Assembly: GCA_935421135.1 (NCBI GenBank)
Contig: OW285195.1
Location: forward strand, 15,452,158 to 15,516,157
Length of the DNA stretch: 64,000 nucleotides
Reading direction: 5' to 3'
DNA from: Bugulina stolonifera
Taxonomy: Eukaryota; Bryozoa; Gymnolaemata; Cheilostomatida; Bugulidae
Shown: in pieces, positions 1 through 11,564 of the stretch
Layout of the letters: every line of letters starts with the position of its first letter
How positions within the stretch are numbered: position 1 is the stretch's first letter
Position numbers and translations under genes: made by a program
Notes under the pieces: generated by a model
The model's database searches: none
What the model saw: only the letters and a program-made list of their open reading frames with translations
Told to the model about the DNA's origin: nothing

Positions 1-323
1 TCAGTATGACTCATGTACCATATTCGCCAAGATTTTATATAACCATCAACATAATTATGCAATATGTAGTATTAGGTTTCTGCATGATTTATTATGAAAA
101 AAAGCGTTTTACACAAGCAAGAATAAAGCAGCCTATTAGATTTTTTAAGATTTAACTGAAGAAAGATTATTGCTGTATTAGTATTGTGAGAATTCAGTAA
201 ATTATTGGTGAAATTTAGCTTGTAAGTCAGTCTGTGGTGCATCCTCTGTCTGCCTTGCACGGTGTCTGTTTGTCTGTGTTTGTTTAGCCAATAAAACCTC
301 TGGGTATGCAGCAGCAGTCTGAC

Positions 324-419
324 TTAAGGCGGAACCAGCGATATTTTAGACCAATCGATGGTCTCCACACATAAATCCTTACCCATCTCTCCTGTATCCT
401 GCAGTCTCCCAGCCAGTTG
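324..419 (-). CDS. Possible terminal coding exon, unidentified protein
   Basis: On the minus strand an open frame follows a CAG acceptor near 410 and runs to a TAA at 324-326. It encodes a short tail with the fragment TIDWSKISLVPP. It could be the last exon of the minus-strand gene whose better-supported exons lie at 1354-2419. The intervening exon is not settled: a phase-compatible candidate lies near 970-1099. No family is recognised. The exon could equally be chance open sequence. Confidence 0.2.
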   Translation of the reverse strand, partial: QLAGRLQDTGEMGKDLCVETIDWSKISLVPP

Positions 420-1353
420 ATATTCTGAGGCCTCTATTACGGAATAACAATAATGACACAGTGCTATAAGTAGTCGTACTGAGTTGTACGTTTTTATAAT
501 TATATTCATCCTAATTAAAGCTTCTAGACAACAGTGAAATAGATGCTGTTACAACTCATCTCATATATATTTCTAGCCACCTTATTATGAGTGTGTAAAT
601 TGTAAGAAAACCTACTGGTATTTCTACTGGAAGCTTTGTGACGTCCTTCTATTCAAATGACGTACTAAATGTAATAGCCATGTTTAGAACAATGACTGCA
701 TAACTACATTGCACATATAATAGTGTACATGACTGTTGTTGTAGTGTACTAGCAAAACAAGAGAAACAAAGTATTGTATTGAATAATAATAATGTTATGT
801 ACTTCTTAGACTTGCACATGTAGTGTACCAACAGAGCAAGAGAAACAAATAATATTAGTATTGAATATGTTAGCATAATATTATGTATTTCCTAGACTTT
901 TGTGATAAATGAATAGCCTCACCCATGCCATTGTACCACTGCAAGTGGTTGGCTTGTTGCACCGACAAACATGCCAGTATTGACACCAGCTTAAATGGCA
1001 TACAGTCAGCCACCACTGTCGTCCGTCATAGACAGCTTTTGGAGAGAAGAACCAACAGGTTTTGCTGCAAGGCCCTGGTGGTTTTCTGTAGCATAAAAGA
1101 AAATGAATCTTCTTTGTTTGTCTAAATTTTAGAATTGCTTGACCACATTGAACAAGAATTTATTTAAAAACCTATCGTAAGTTTTTAAGCTGTCAATTTG
1201 GCAGTAATCCATGTCTTATATTGCATTGTATTGCATTGATCACAACTACATATACATGTACATGCAGTAGGGTTAACTATTTAATGGCAAGAAGACACAC
1301 AGATACAGATACACCAGTACATTAATAAGGTAATAGTCAGCAATTAAACTCAC

Positions 1354-2419
1354 CTTTCTAGAGGGACATTAGGCAGTCCTCCACCCTCAAACAGAGAAGG
1401 ATTGGTCGAGTATACTCTTTCAAACGCTTTTCTCATTTCGTCTTGCTCTTTACCACTGAAACGATAATTACATCACGTCAAGCATTGAGTGATTGATACA
1501 CTGTACACACATGTACCTACTGTGTAGGTTGTGGAGCAGACTGTAGAATGTAGAATGTGGTCCCCAGAGTTTACATACCCATTTCATATTGAGATTAATG
1601 TTATGATGTAATTTTCTGAGCTACAATAGACTTTTAATCATTAGATGCTTTAATGTAACAGTCTACACTCAGTGTTTCAGTAGAATTAGGAGTTACACCC
1701 CTTAGAATTGAAATGTTTCAGATTAACTTCGGTGTGAAAACTAGAAAATTTTCGGGAACTCTTACACCCTGAATTCACAGCTTGGAAGTGCAACTAACTC
1801 TACAACATTCCTTTTAGCTCATCATAGCAAATTTGGAGGTAAATTTAATTTTTTTTGATTTTGAATAAACTAGCACAACCTGCAGGCTCTAAAATTCTAC
1901 TGCCTACGTTCCATAAGCCGGATGTGAAATTCTGTGTATTTTCTACTATTACCATGATTTCTGCGATGGCAGAGACTATGAATGCACATACATGTATCTG
2001 CACCCACTTAGAAGAAAGCATGTATAGAGAAGTATATGGGTTTATTTACCCAAATAAAGCATGCAGCTGTCTCTCGCCAGAGCAAGTTCCTTGGTCCACT
2101 GTACAATCTCCCTCATCTTGACCCAGTGTCTGGTAACAGAGTGTCACCAGCAGTATTCCTGTTACCTAAAATTTATAATATTACTTTTCACTAATCTAAT
2201 CTCAGTTATTTGTTTCGATGCATTCAGTAGATGATAGAAGTGGTAACACAAGGCTGCTGCCATCGGCTAACACATAAAAACTCACAACAGGATATATATA
2301 GTTTTGATTTAGGTATATATTGTGCAATATGTCTGCACTCTGAGATAACACTTACTAGCAAGTTCTTCATTTTCTCGATTGCTTCCAGTTGTAGAAGACT
2401 ATGGACATGACCAGAGCAT
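1354..2419 (-). CDS. Partial unidentified gene, three phase-compatible exons
   Basis: Three minus-strand exons have good splice sites and continuous phase: 2356-2419 (AG acceptor, donor GTAAGT), 2050-2165 (donor GTAAAT) and 1354-1455 (acceptor TTTCAG, donor GTGAGT). The first reads SGHVHSLLQLEAIEKMKNLL. The second is partly hydrophobic with three cysteines. The third is charged and ends with GGGLPNVPLE. The start codon and stop are not found, and upstream exons would lie above 2.5 kb. The 2050-2165 exon is also open in another frame (KMREIVQWTKELALARDS), but that frame does not join in phase to 1354-1455, so I prefer the first. I do not recognise the family. This is an inference from splice logic only. 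Confidence 0.35.
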
Positions 2420-3640
2420 CTATTCATTTTATACTAACATTGTCGGCATCGGGCCAATTTATTGAATATTGAATAGAGTTTCGGAAGTACTTAAACGCTC
2501 CAATGCATGCACAAGCAACTGTGCGACACATAAACTGTTTATAAAATCCTATAACTATAATATTGTTACGGTTCCTTTATCATAATATAAAAGTATATGA
2601 CTTGTGTTACACATGCGTGTGTCTTGTTGTTTGAACTTCTGGCCGACCATTAGTCTTAGCAATTTGGGCTAATTGTATCTGCATGTAGGTGTAGACATAT
2701 ATCAGTAGTTAATCGTAGATTGGGATGTTAATTCTGAACATATTAGTGTGGGTAACAATTGGGGTGTGGATAATTATTAACAGTTAAATTCTGTATTTAG
2801 TTGTCGAATAGTTTCAATGGGCAGGACACCCTTGAATGTTGAGTAAGTTTTAATTATGAAATGTTAAAACATGACAATGCTTATCAACTAATATTGTCAT
2901 AATTGCACCCAAGATCAAGCTGCCAAAATTTTCCACTGAATTTGAGCAGCACTGATAAGTAGTCATGACCACATCACCTCACACATACACTGTAATATTA
3001 CATAAACTGGTGTGAATTGTACTTGCCCTATTGTGATTGTGGAGTTTCCTCATCTTTACCATTTACATGTACAATTGTCTGACACAGGGAGAGGTAACTC
3101 TGCTACCATGTAATTTTATTGTTCCTTTAGTGATTTGCTAACACTAGCACAAGCACAAGGGACTGGTATTTTCATGGATTTGAAACAAGTCTCTGACAGC
3201 TCAGATTTCAAAAAAATAAGCATTAAAAATAAAAAAATACATCATGCATGTACATGTACATACAAAAAATAGCCAAACCTCTTAACACGCAGCATTAACA
3301 TTAAAAGAAGAGCTGTCTTCTCTTAGTCATTAACATTATCATGCTGCATTCACATGTCTATGTAAATTTCAAAGAAATCAATGTATCAACTATTAAAGCT
3401 ACCATTTACTAAGTACGTGTATCTTCTAATATATTTCTATTATTCATGTTGCCGAATAGGTTTTGCAGTGTATTACATGCATATGTCTACTTCCTGTCTT
3501 TTCATAGAAAGGCAAGAATGGATTATTAATAGACTGAGATTCATATTTGAAGATCGTAGACTATCCAAAGAATGAACAAAGAAGACAACTTCTCCTGCTT
3601 TAATATGTTAACAAGGTGCAAAGACTCTCTCATTTACTGT
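2420..3640. other. Intergenic, no gene seen
   Basis: AT-rich non-coding sequence. Near 3150-3210 there is a fragment of the SINE tail also seen at 5850-5900 and 13685-13735 (shared words ACTGGTATTTTCATGG and CAAGTCTCTGACAGCTC). A short TACATGTAC run lies near 3245-3262. Open frames here are short and lack splice or family support. Confidence 0.6.
3147..3212 (+). mobile_element. SINE tail fragment (family A)
   Basis: This matches the 3' part of the tRNA-headed SINE at 5780-5930 and the reverse-strand copy at 13685-13925. The shared stretch starts at GGGACTGGTATTTTCATGG and ends at CTGACAGCTC. The tRNA-like head is missing, so this is a truncated copy. Confidence 0.5.
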
Positions 3641-3821
3641 TTGATCCCATACATACATGTACCTTGGTAGATAAATGATCTCTGCGCTTGAGAGCAGCTA
3701 GTTTAAAGATTTTTTTGCATGGCAGAACCATGAAACTCTTACAAATAAACTAAAACAAAGTCTTATTAGCATCTGTTAACATTTATGTAAGCCATAGTGC
3801 AGGAAAATAACATTTAAAATA

Positions 3822-3829
3822 TTATATGT
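3822..3829. repeat. 8-bp target-site duplication, left (TTATATGT)
   Basis: TTATATGT directly precedes the terminal CAGTGTTCGAA of the element at 3830 and is repeated exactly at 6717-6724. A perfect 8-bp duplication is the hallmark of hAT-superfamily insertion. Confidence 0.85.
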
Positions 3830-4050
3830 CAGTGTTCGAATTGTGGTTATACGGGAGTATACGGCGTGTACCCACCTCAATTTTGGTGGGTACACTGTCA
3901 GCAGGCGTGTACCCTCATGGTAATTGACTAGTTTTGCTGAAGACACGGCAGTTTTCGCAATCGAAATAGGTTTACTGGTTGCTGAGTGACTGCTGATCGT
4001 AAAATTTCCCTCTAATTTAGCGATCGTTTGATTGATAGCAGCGTGTTAAG

Positions 4051-4299
4051 TCAATCCCGAAATGTCAAAGTAAGTTTATAGTAGCTTGGACCAGCAACCT
4101 GCACACAAATAAATCCTTCTGCTTTACTAACAAAGTTAGTCATTGTATCAATGGTTTCATAGGACTTGAATATGGGTTCCACTTTCTTTAGTATTTTCAG
4201 CTTTCCGAATGCGTTTGCAGAGCCATGAAAACTTTTTGATGAGGACAGTGGCCAAACAGTTGAATCTAAAAGTTTTTTATCTCTAAACCTAAATCTCAA
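4051..4299 (-). other. 82-codon open frame inside the hAT-like element
   Basis: Starts at the minus-strand ATG at 4299 and stops at 4051-4053. The product is basic with no family recognised. It lies about 220 bp from the left TIR, where a degraded transposase end could be, but I cannot show that. It may be noise in AT-rich DNA. Confidence 0.2.
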
Positions 4300-5329
4300 A
4301 AGTAATTTGTTGTACTCTACTGGAATTTGACGTTTGACTGAGTGATAAATATCGGAGATAGTTGTATTTTTCTTACTTTGCTAATAAAATATGAAATACA
4401 AAAATTAAAAATAAATATTAATTTAATATCTAATATGATCATCCATGATGTTGTATATAGCAATAACATAAATATTCGTATTTGTTAGATTATCACTAGA
4501 GAAAGAATCTGTATTCAAAAATATAACATATACATAATAAATCAAACATTATATTAATTATGTAAAAAAATAAATAATTATTTATTATTTATAGTGATTA
4601 ATTATTATAAATAATAATAGAACTAGAAGTGAATCAATAGAATTAGATAATCAAATGCTAATCATATCATAATGATAACCATAATTATTTATATTTTCAT
4701 TAATTTTTATATGAAATAAATTATTTTGATAATAATTGTTGTAACAATATGCCTGCATCAAGTAGGCCCTATAAATAAAAATATTGCTTACTGGATTGTT
4801 ACAAGAACAAAAGTCGATATTCAATAAATAAAAATGAAAATATAAAATAGAAATAAATTGTTTTTAATAGAACAGGGAATTAGATAATTGATTTATATTT
4901 AATGATCATTATTGTATCAAATATTTAATGCAAATAATATAGCAATTGTTGTATTGTTTTATATAAAATATTTTGATCTCATGTTGATATTTTTATTCTA
5001 GAATAGGTAGGAATACTATTTGTTTTTGCACATAGTATTGAATTTCAACAGCTATAGGTGTTGCGCTACTATTGCAAACTACTTCCAAGTTTAGTAAGTG
5101 AGGCAAAGAGTGAGGTTATGACAAATTGGAATTCACAGAGAGCTAAAGAAGAATCCTGTCACTGTTTGGTCTAGATGGTACTAGTAGAAACTATGTATTT
5201 GAATTGAGCTTGGTTTCACTGGTTGACTGCAATTAAAGTAATCGTTTTGTTTGTATCCTCTATTTTTGTTGTATTGAGGTGATTCATTGCTTTCAGAAGT
5301 CCACAAAAGACCACAGGTAATGAAGTTGT

Positions 5330-5405
5330 ATGCTGCCTATTAGTGTACTTGCATGCCGCATATTAGTGTACTTGCATGCTGTCTATTAGTGTACTTGCAT
5401 GCTGC
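5330..5405 (+). repeat. Three-copy ~23-bp tandem repeat
   Basis: The unit contains ATTAGTGTACTTGCATGC, repeated three times with small changes (GCCTATTAG, GCATATTAG, GTCTATTAG). It lies inside the hAT-like element. Confidence 0.7.
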
Positions 5406-5769
5406 CTAGTAACCTACATGCATGATAGTTTGCCGAGTATTTTAGGTAGCTGAATAGTCTTTTTAGGCAATACTATATTTTTAGTTTACATTGAATTTAC
5501 TGTCAGTATGATTTGATATTTCTTGCTAAGGTTATATTCGGCCATGGATTTAACTTTGAGGCCAGTTTTTACTAGTTCTGCCAATTTATAAAACATTTAG
5601 CATTTTTGGAAGATGTTGTCACAAGTGGTGAGGATACTTGTAATACAGTGTTTAGTGATCCAAAGGAAGCTGGTGAGGAATTTAATTTTGCAGAAATGAT
5701 ACCCTGTAATAGATATTTTTCATATCTACTGCTCGCTGGTGAAGCTGTCTTTTTCTAACATTGCTGTAC

Positions 5770-5935
5770 TGGTGTTGTGGCAATGTCTTCTGTTCACTTT
5801 TCTAGGCGATTAGGCACTGTAGAGACCATTGGTTCAAACCCCAGTCAGGGCCTGGTGTTTTCATGGATTTGATGCAAGACCTGACAGCTCCCACAGATAA
5901 ATTCCTTAAATTAACAAAATTATAATAATATTAGG
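5770..5935 (+). mobile_element. tRNA-derived SINE copy (family A), nested in the hAT-like element
   Basis: The head contains the shared block CTAGGCGATTAGGCACTGTAG followed by a B-box-like GGTTCAAACCCC at about 5832-5843. Then comes the family tail TTTTCATGGATTTGATGCAAGACCTGACAGCTC. The same block in reverse occurs at 13685-13925, where the A-box region is better preserved. Insertion inside 3830-6716 shows the SINE arrived after the DNA transposon (or was carried with it). Confidence 0.65.
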
Positions 5936-6716
5936 GAAAACCCAGTGAGTAGTACATGTATATATCCTAGATAAATTGGTGAAACTCCTTTACACAGGTA
6001 TGTATGTTTTATAGGCTTCAACCTTTTAACTTTTCCTTATAGCTGTTGTTCAAATAACATTACTGGTGTTATATAATAAAGTCTACAGGTAGGTTGTGAC
6101 AAGGGAAATACATGTATTTTATTGTTTAATACTTTTGTTCATTATAATTTTGTTATTAAACTTCAACTCCTTCCCTTCTCTAGTGTTGATGTCAATGTCA
6201 TAGCTGTTTTGTTGAATTACTATAGTTTTCATACAGTTGCAGTTACATGCTGTTGTTGTTTGTGTCTATATACTTTTGACAAAATATAAAATTGTAAAAT
6301 GTTGTAGTTCAGCATTTTGTAATAAATAAAGAAGTTGTTTTCTCTTTGACTACATGTACTTTTATTACAGTGAAAGAAAGATAAGGGGAGTTGTCGTGTT
6401 TTAAATAGTATAGATCTATTCATTCTTACAATCAATGCAGCAGTAATACAAAATTGAAGGACACAAAGCACACTCAGTAGTTTAAAATATAAGGGATGAT
6501 CTACATTGGTACCATGACTGTACTCTGTGTAATGAGGTAAAGGAGCTATCAACCCTAAGTAGAAATTGTCCTCCCTTGTTTTGTCTTGCTGAAATGGGAG
6601 AATAACTTCTAATTATGATCTGCAGCTTCTGAGTGACCAATGCACCCTTTAGGAAAGGTCCTAAGATTGCAGGTAGGAACCGTGTACCCACCTCATTTGT
6701 TCCACTTCGAACACTG

Positions 6717-6724
6717 TTATATGT
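6717..6724. repeat. 8-bp target-site duplication, right (TTATATGT)
   Basis: Exact repeat of 3822-3829, directly after the right terminus ...TTCGAACACTG of the hAT-like element. Confidence 0.85.
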
Positions 6725-6869
6725 AAATGTAATACATTGGCAGCCATAATGGATGAAAAAAAACAATTGCTTTCTTCTTCGGCAATTCATGACGTAGTGA
6801 AGTGCTGAATGAAAAATATAGCGACTCCACAGCGGTCATTTTAGAATAGCCTGTCGAACCTATCATCTT

Positions 6870-9082
6870 AGTGGGTGCAGCGTATAGCCCTCAATTGCAA
6901 TCAGCTAAGCTGGAGAAATAAGTCTTTTGTCATAAGCTATGCATAATCCTAAAGCAATCGTAATACAATTGTAGTAAAGCTATTTTGTAAATAGTAATAA
7001 CGATAGATAAAAATGCCATATAATAGGGCTACATAAGATACATCCAAAGCGCAGTCAGCTATTGTAAAATTTGCATAACATTCACATGTACATTGTAGCT
7101 CAGCATTTTTAACTGTATATAGATTAATATCAACACTCTGTAGCTGAGATGATAACATGGATTCAAATATACAACCTTACAGGTACAACAACTGATCAAA
7201 CTATATTTCATATGTTCAATGTTGTTGAGTATTTACTATTTATGATAAATCAATAATTATAATAATAAATATAATTTATAAAGTAAACTAAATGATATAA
7301 AATATATTTAAAATATAATTTGATAATAATACCATGAGATGATCATGAATAATTTTTCTATAGTTACCTTAGTTTAGTTTTAGTTTCATTTAGTTAAAAT
7401 GTTGTTATAAAATAGAAAATGGCAAATAATATTATTTGTTGTCATCAAGTCAATACAATATCAATATTAGATGATTTTTGTTATTAATTATAGTCTTATA
7501 GACTAGTTATTTCTATATTTTATTCATACAGGAATAATGTTAATGCACATCATAGTAACATATTAATATTAGTTATATATTGGCCTATATAATTTGGTTG
7601 TATCTACAGTTTATGACTTTACAAGTAACCATTCATTAAATTCAGTATAAAATTTAGTCCCACACATCTATGATTCACTTGAATTTTTTTTAATTTCAGA
7701 CTGCTACAAAACAATGATAATTATTATTTTATCATAATATATTATTTACTTCATGACAATGATACATGTAATTATGGTAAGTTATTGTAACCAAGTATCA
7801 TGTATGGTCATACATGTACATCTATAAATTTATAGTTATAGATGACTTTCTTCGAAACAGGTCATAGTATAGAGCCTGCAGATACCTGGTGAACCTGCAG
7901 CAAAACAAGATATGCCCAATCCACCAGAAGGCACCAGCTGTCATACTCTCTATTTTGATCTAAGTTGAATGATACCAACCAGTGCGAGTGCATCACGATC
8001 ACCCTGCTGTACTGAAACTTTGGCTGAAGTACCTCCTGATGTGGTACGTACACTCTGTACCTCTGTACTTGGCTGAGCTGTCTACCATTTTCTGAGCACA
8101 GATACCTAGGTTCTTAATACCTTATCTTAATTCCATGATATTGGTACTTATTGTACATGTAGTCGACTGTAATGATTAGTCTCATAAAATGTCTGTTGAG
8201 AGAGCTATCTAATGGAAATAACATGACCTTTTATTACATGCATATAATAATATGTACATGTTGCACCTGTAACATGTTTTAGTTAATTATTTCTCAGGTA
8301 TGTACACCATTAATAAGCAACACACTACCAAGTGAGGAGATGGCTGGCCAGACACCTAACAGAAATAGAAAGAAAGCAATTACCATTTTCTTTAGCAAGC
8401 TACATGTACATCCAAGAAAGGTTTCTCCCACTGACAATGAGAAAAAGTTTGCTTTTCCTAATATAATTTAGGTAGTTTCTGCTATGATGAACAAGACTAG
8501 TCTGATGTTTACATTGTAGCTTGGCTGCAGGGGCTAGTGTTTGGTTAGCATAATAATTAATATATACTAAGCACACGCCAGTGAGTGATAGGGCTCAACT
8601 TAAACTAACTACACTTTTAGTTGGTTGCTGCAACTAAGCTACAATAAGGACATTACACATGAAGTTTTTTCTATCAGCAAACATGTTCTGTAGTAGTTTT
8701 TAAAAGTCGGAGTTTTAACATGGAGACAGAAAGGGACATCATATTCTTTAACTGTTCTAGTCAGACAGCAATTTATATAACTTTTGCCTAAACTCTAATC
8801 CAATCCACAGCTAAGAAACTTAGTGCTGTAGTGAATTATGAACAGCTGATATTATTGAACATGACATACATTTTTGTAGCATTTATAGTTATAATTTGCT
8901 ACTACAGCTGCACTTGTACTCCTAGTAGTTGTATCTATACTAATACTTGTACCTGTACCTGTAGTGCTATTGTACATGGTTATTTGCACTTATGCTCTAC
9001 TAACTTGTACTTACTTCTAAGTCCCAATGTGAAAAAATACTTGCTCCTCTCAATGTAGAACTTGGTACTTTACACCACCAAA
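6870..9082. other. Intergenic, no gene seen
   Basis: Mostly very AT-rich non-coding DNA (especially 7200-7760). The stretch 7860-8075 is less AT-rich and open in short frames on both strands, but no splice-consistent or family-supported product is visible. The 8831-9058 frame is a low-complexity Tyr/Cys/Thr product and is not supported as a gene. Confidence 0.55.
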
Positions 9083-9090
9083 GGAGTAAC
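9083..9090. repeat. 8-bp target-site duplication, left (GGAGTAAC)
   Basis: GGAGTAAC immediately precedes CAGGGTTGGGAA and is repeated exactly at 9791-9798. Confidence 0.9.
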
Positions 9091-9790
9091 CAGGGTTGGG
9101 AATCGCCAATAGCATTCGATATTCGATGGTGATTTTCTTTGGTCTATTCACCATCGATTCCACCTAATCTTTGGTTTCCAACAAAGCCATCGAAATGCAT
9201 GTATTCGTTGGTTTTATAGGGTTACAGCTGCATTCGATTGTCACTAAGCTGCTAATTAATCTGCTAGTGTTTAGTACAGGAAATAAATGAAAAGCCTTGT
9301 AGCTTAGTTCTTATCTTTTGAACAAAAAAATGATGATGAGCTGTTTTATTTAATAACAAAATAATAGTTTCTATTTGCAAGCTAGGATAAAATGTGAGTG
9401 GCTAGCACCAAATAAGAAATAATAGCCTGGAATTTCTGGCTAAGATTTGCAGTGCATATAAATATTTGAATGCTAAAAAGAAACATAAAGGTAGAGGAGA
9501 TAACTCTAAACTATGAGAAAATGCAAATAAAACTGGTAATATTAGGCACAGTTGTTATAACATTTTAAAGTAATAGACAAAATTAGTAAAGACAATAAAT
9601 TTCTCCATTTTTACAAAAATTATACCCATATACATGTGCATTTTCTAAAATCATCATCGATTGTAAAATCGATTGAAGTACAATCATTAATTTGGTAAAG
9701 TAACAATCGAATGCTTGTATTCTTTGGTTTAGTCAGCATAATCGAAAATCGGAAATCGAATGCAAAAGTAGATCAAAGTTCCCAACCCTG
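9091..9790. mobile_element. hAT-like MITE, 700 bp
   Basis: Ends are CAGGGTTGGGAA and its exact reverse complement TTCCCAACCCTG (12-bp TIR). It is flanked by perfect 8-bp target duplications. Subterminal regions repeat ATCGAA/TTCGAT words (e.g. GCATTCGATATTCGATGG left, AATCGAAAATCGGAAATCG right), a common layout for transposase binding sites. The interior is AT-rich with no long open frame. It is therefore non-autonomous. Terminal CAGGG and 8-bp duplication fit the hAT superfamily. Confidence 0.9.
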
Positions 9791-9798
9791 GGAGTAAC
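9791..9798. repeat. 8-bp target-site duplication, right (GGAGTAAC)
   Basis: Exact match to 9083-9090, immediately following the right TIR. Confidence 0.9.
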
Positions 9799-10720
9799 CA
9801 CCTATGGAGAACCACCTATGCATGTAGGAAGTAGTTGGTGTGCATGCATAGACATGTATAGTCACTCTGGCTGCCCCTTGCTGTCAAACAATGTACCAAC
9901 CTCAAAAAATACATGTATAATCCTTCCTCTGTAGGTTCTTGCGAGTATATTCCAATAAGTTAAAACATGTCAGAGAACTCACATGTTCACTTATTTAAAA
10001 AACAATGAGCTCCCAGACACATGTTCACCAATCAGAGTTACCATTAACCCAGCACCACACTATGCTGTAGATTCTTCAATTCTGAAAAGCTAGCATAAAC
10101 ATGTACACCTAAGACTCACACTCAGTTTGTGAACGTTTGGAACAATGTGCTGCTGTGCATCTTTTTTCTCCCAGCAAGCTGTTACTGTAATAATGCTAAG
10201 CTATTGACAGGATGATCTAATTTCTTTACCAAAAGCTTAGTTAGTAAGATTGAAAAAAGTCGGGGAATATGATCAAGTCTAGTGAATGTCTATTCATGAA
10301 CCATTTCACTGCATCGTACCCATAGCGAGTGGTAGTTGAGGTAAGATTATAGCAGGCATTGACCAATTAAGGAGCCGCATTCACAGTGAACCAATCAACA
10401 CAGGGAGGAAAGTATTTGCAAGTATAATTATTAGAACGGTAAACAGGTTTGTCTTTGACACTATCCTTAGCGCCAGAGCCTTTTAACTTTTAGCAAGTTG
10501 AATACTGAAACTTGGGGTGTTTGAATTGGATTTTACTTCAATTATACTTGAGCTCCCAGGCTATAGCCTTCAAATATTACAGATTAAGTATTCCATCTTG
10601 AGGCTGGCAAGTGAAATGGCCCTATAGCTATATGTTCTTGGAGATGAAACTGGATTGGAAAAAGCCAATTGTTGATCGCTAGTAATCGGCTTTACTATGA
10701 ACCACGCAATGTCCCGCGTC
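9799..10720. other. Intergenic, no gene seen
   Basis: Non-coding, moderately AT-rich, no supported open frame. A short inverted pair CTATGCATG...CATGCATAG lies at about 9812-9850. Confidence 0.55.
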
Positions 10721-10920
10721 ATATTGTGCGGAGAAGAAGGAAAGATGTTTTATTTTGCCGATTATGGCGGCTAATACGCAACTTTTCAAATTACTGGTGA
10801 TGGACACTTTTCCTGCACTATGGTTTACATAAACGTTAACAGATGCTAATAAGACTTTGTTTTAGTTCATTTGTAAGGGTTTCATGGTTCTGCCATGCAA
10901 GAAAATCTTTAACAAAAGAA
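10720..10920 (-). repeat. Older dispersed repeat, copy 2 (inverted, uninterrupted)
   Basis: Reverse complement of the repeat copy at 3700-3812 and about 6740-6795, but without the hAT-like insertion. It therefore shows the pre-insertion arrangement. Word conservation is high near 10820-10905 and lower toward 10720. Confidence 0.6.
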
Positions 10921-11242
10921 AAATAGGTCTCTATCGATCACAGAAATAAGAGTATATATTATTCAGCTAGAAGGCTTTCCTACCTGTGAAGTCCAGAGAA
11001 TAAATTGTATATTATGGTCCCTGCATTGAGATGAAATATTTGGACATTATCTGCTACACTCTGATCTGAAATTCTAAATAATGGAATTCAGCCCAGATCG
11101 TTATGTATGGCACAGTATCGGCATTGGGTATTGCTTAACAAGATGGTGGAAAAGGTAAAAGGAATGACCAAATCCAAAAAATGCGTATAATAATGTAGGT
11201 ACGATTATGAATTGATTGTTACTATTTAGAGGGGTTTCGGCC
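10921..11242. other. Intergenic, no gene seen
   Basis: Non-coding sequence between the repeat copy and the 23-bp array. No open frame of interest. Confidence 0.6.
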
Positions 11243-11564
11243 CTATATACATGTAACCATGTACACTATATACATGTAACCATGTACACTATATACATGT
11301 AACCATGTACACTATATACATGTAACCATGTACACTATATACATGTAACCATGTACACTATATACATGTAACCATGTACACTATATACATGTAACCATGT
11401 ACACTATATACATGTAACCATGTACACTATATACATGTAACCATGTACACTATATACATGTAACCATGTACACTATATACATGTAACCATGTACACTATA
11501 TACATGTAACCATGTACACTATATACATGTAACCATGTACACTATATACATGTAACCATGTACA
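11243..11564 (+). repeat. 23-bp tandem array, 14 essentially perfect copies
   Basis: The unit is 23 bp and contains CTATATACATGTAACCATG. The tract length of 322 bp equals exactly 14 units, and no substitutions are visible. Each unit carries two near-palindromes (TACATGTA and CATG..CATG). There are no spacers of unique sequence, so it is a minisatellite. Its perfect homogeneity suggests recent expansion. Confidence 0.92.

Larger units (their letters stand above)
3830..6716. mobile_element. hAT-like DNA transposon, 2887 bp, probably non-autonomous
   Basis: The element starts CAGTGTTCGAATTGTGG and ends with the reverse complement of CAGTGTTCGAAGTGG, giving terminal inverted repeats of at least 11 bp. 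It is bounded by perfect 8-bp target duplications (TTATATGT). Near the left end a hairpin (GTACCCACC / GGTGGGTAC, 3879-3897) is visible. The interior is very AT-rich (about 4380-4990) and holds a nested SINE copy near 5780-5930 and a three-copy 23-bp repeat at 5330-5405. The only notable open frame is 82 codons on the minus strand (4051-4299). I see no hAT transposase signature or hAT dimerisation domain, so it is probably mobilised in trans. The superfamily call rests on TIR and target duplication only. Confidence 0.82.
3690..6800 (+). repeat. Older dispersed repeat, copy 1, split by a hAT-like insertion
   Basis: The stretch 3700-3812 is nearly the reverse complement of 10800-10915. Shared words include TTGCATGGCAGAACCATGAAA and CTTATTAGCATCTGTTAAC (about 18-20 bases each). 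Similarity resumes beyond the hAT-like element at about 6740-6795, matching the reverse complement of about 10725-10790 (CCATAATNG, CTTTC(C)TTCTTC). The element 3830-6716 therefore landed inside a pre-existing repeat copy. The nature of the older repeat is unknown. Confidence 0.6.

Noticed and set aside
4051..4299. Transposase gene of the hAT-like element
   Set aside because: Only 82 codons, with no hAT catalytic or dimerisation motif recognised.
8831..9058. 75-codon plus-strand frame rich in Tyr, Cys, Thr
   Set aside because: Low-complexity GTACTTGTAC-like sequence, with no splice or family support.
11243..11564. Possible CRISPR-like array
   Set aside because: Units are directly adjacent with no unique spacers, and the window is clearly eukaryotic.
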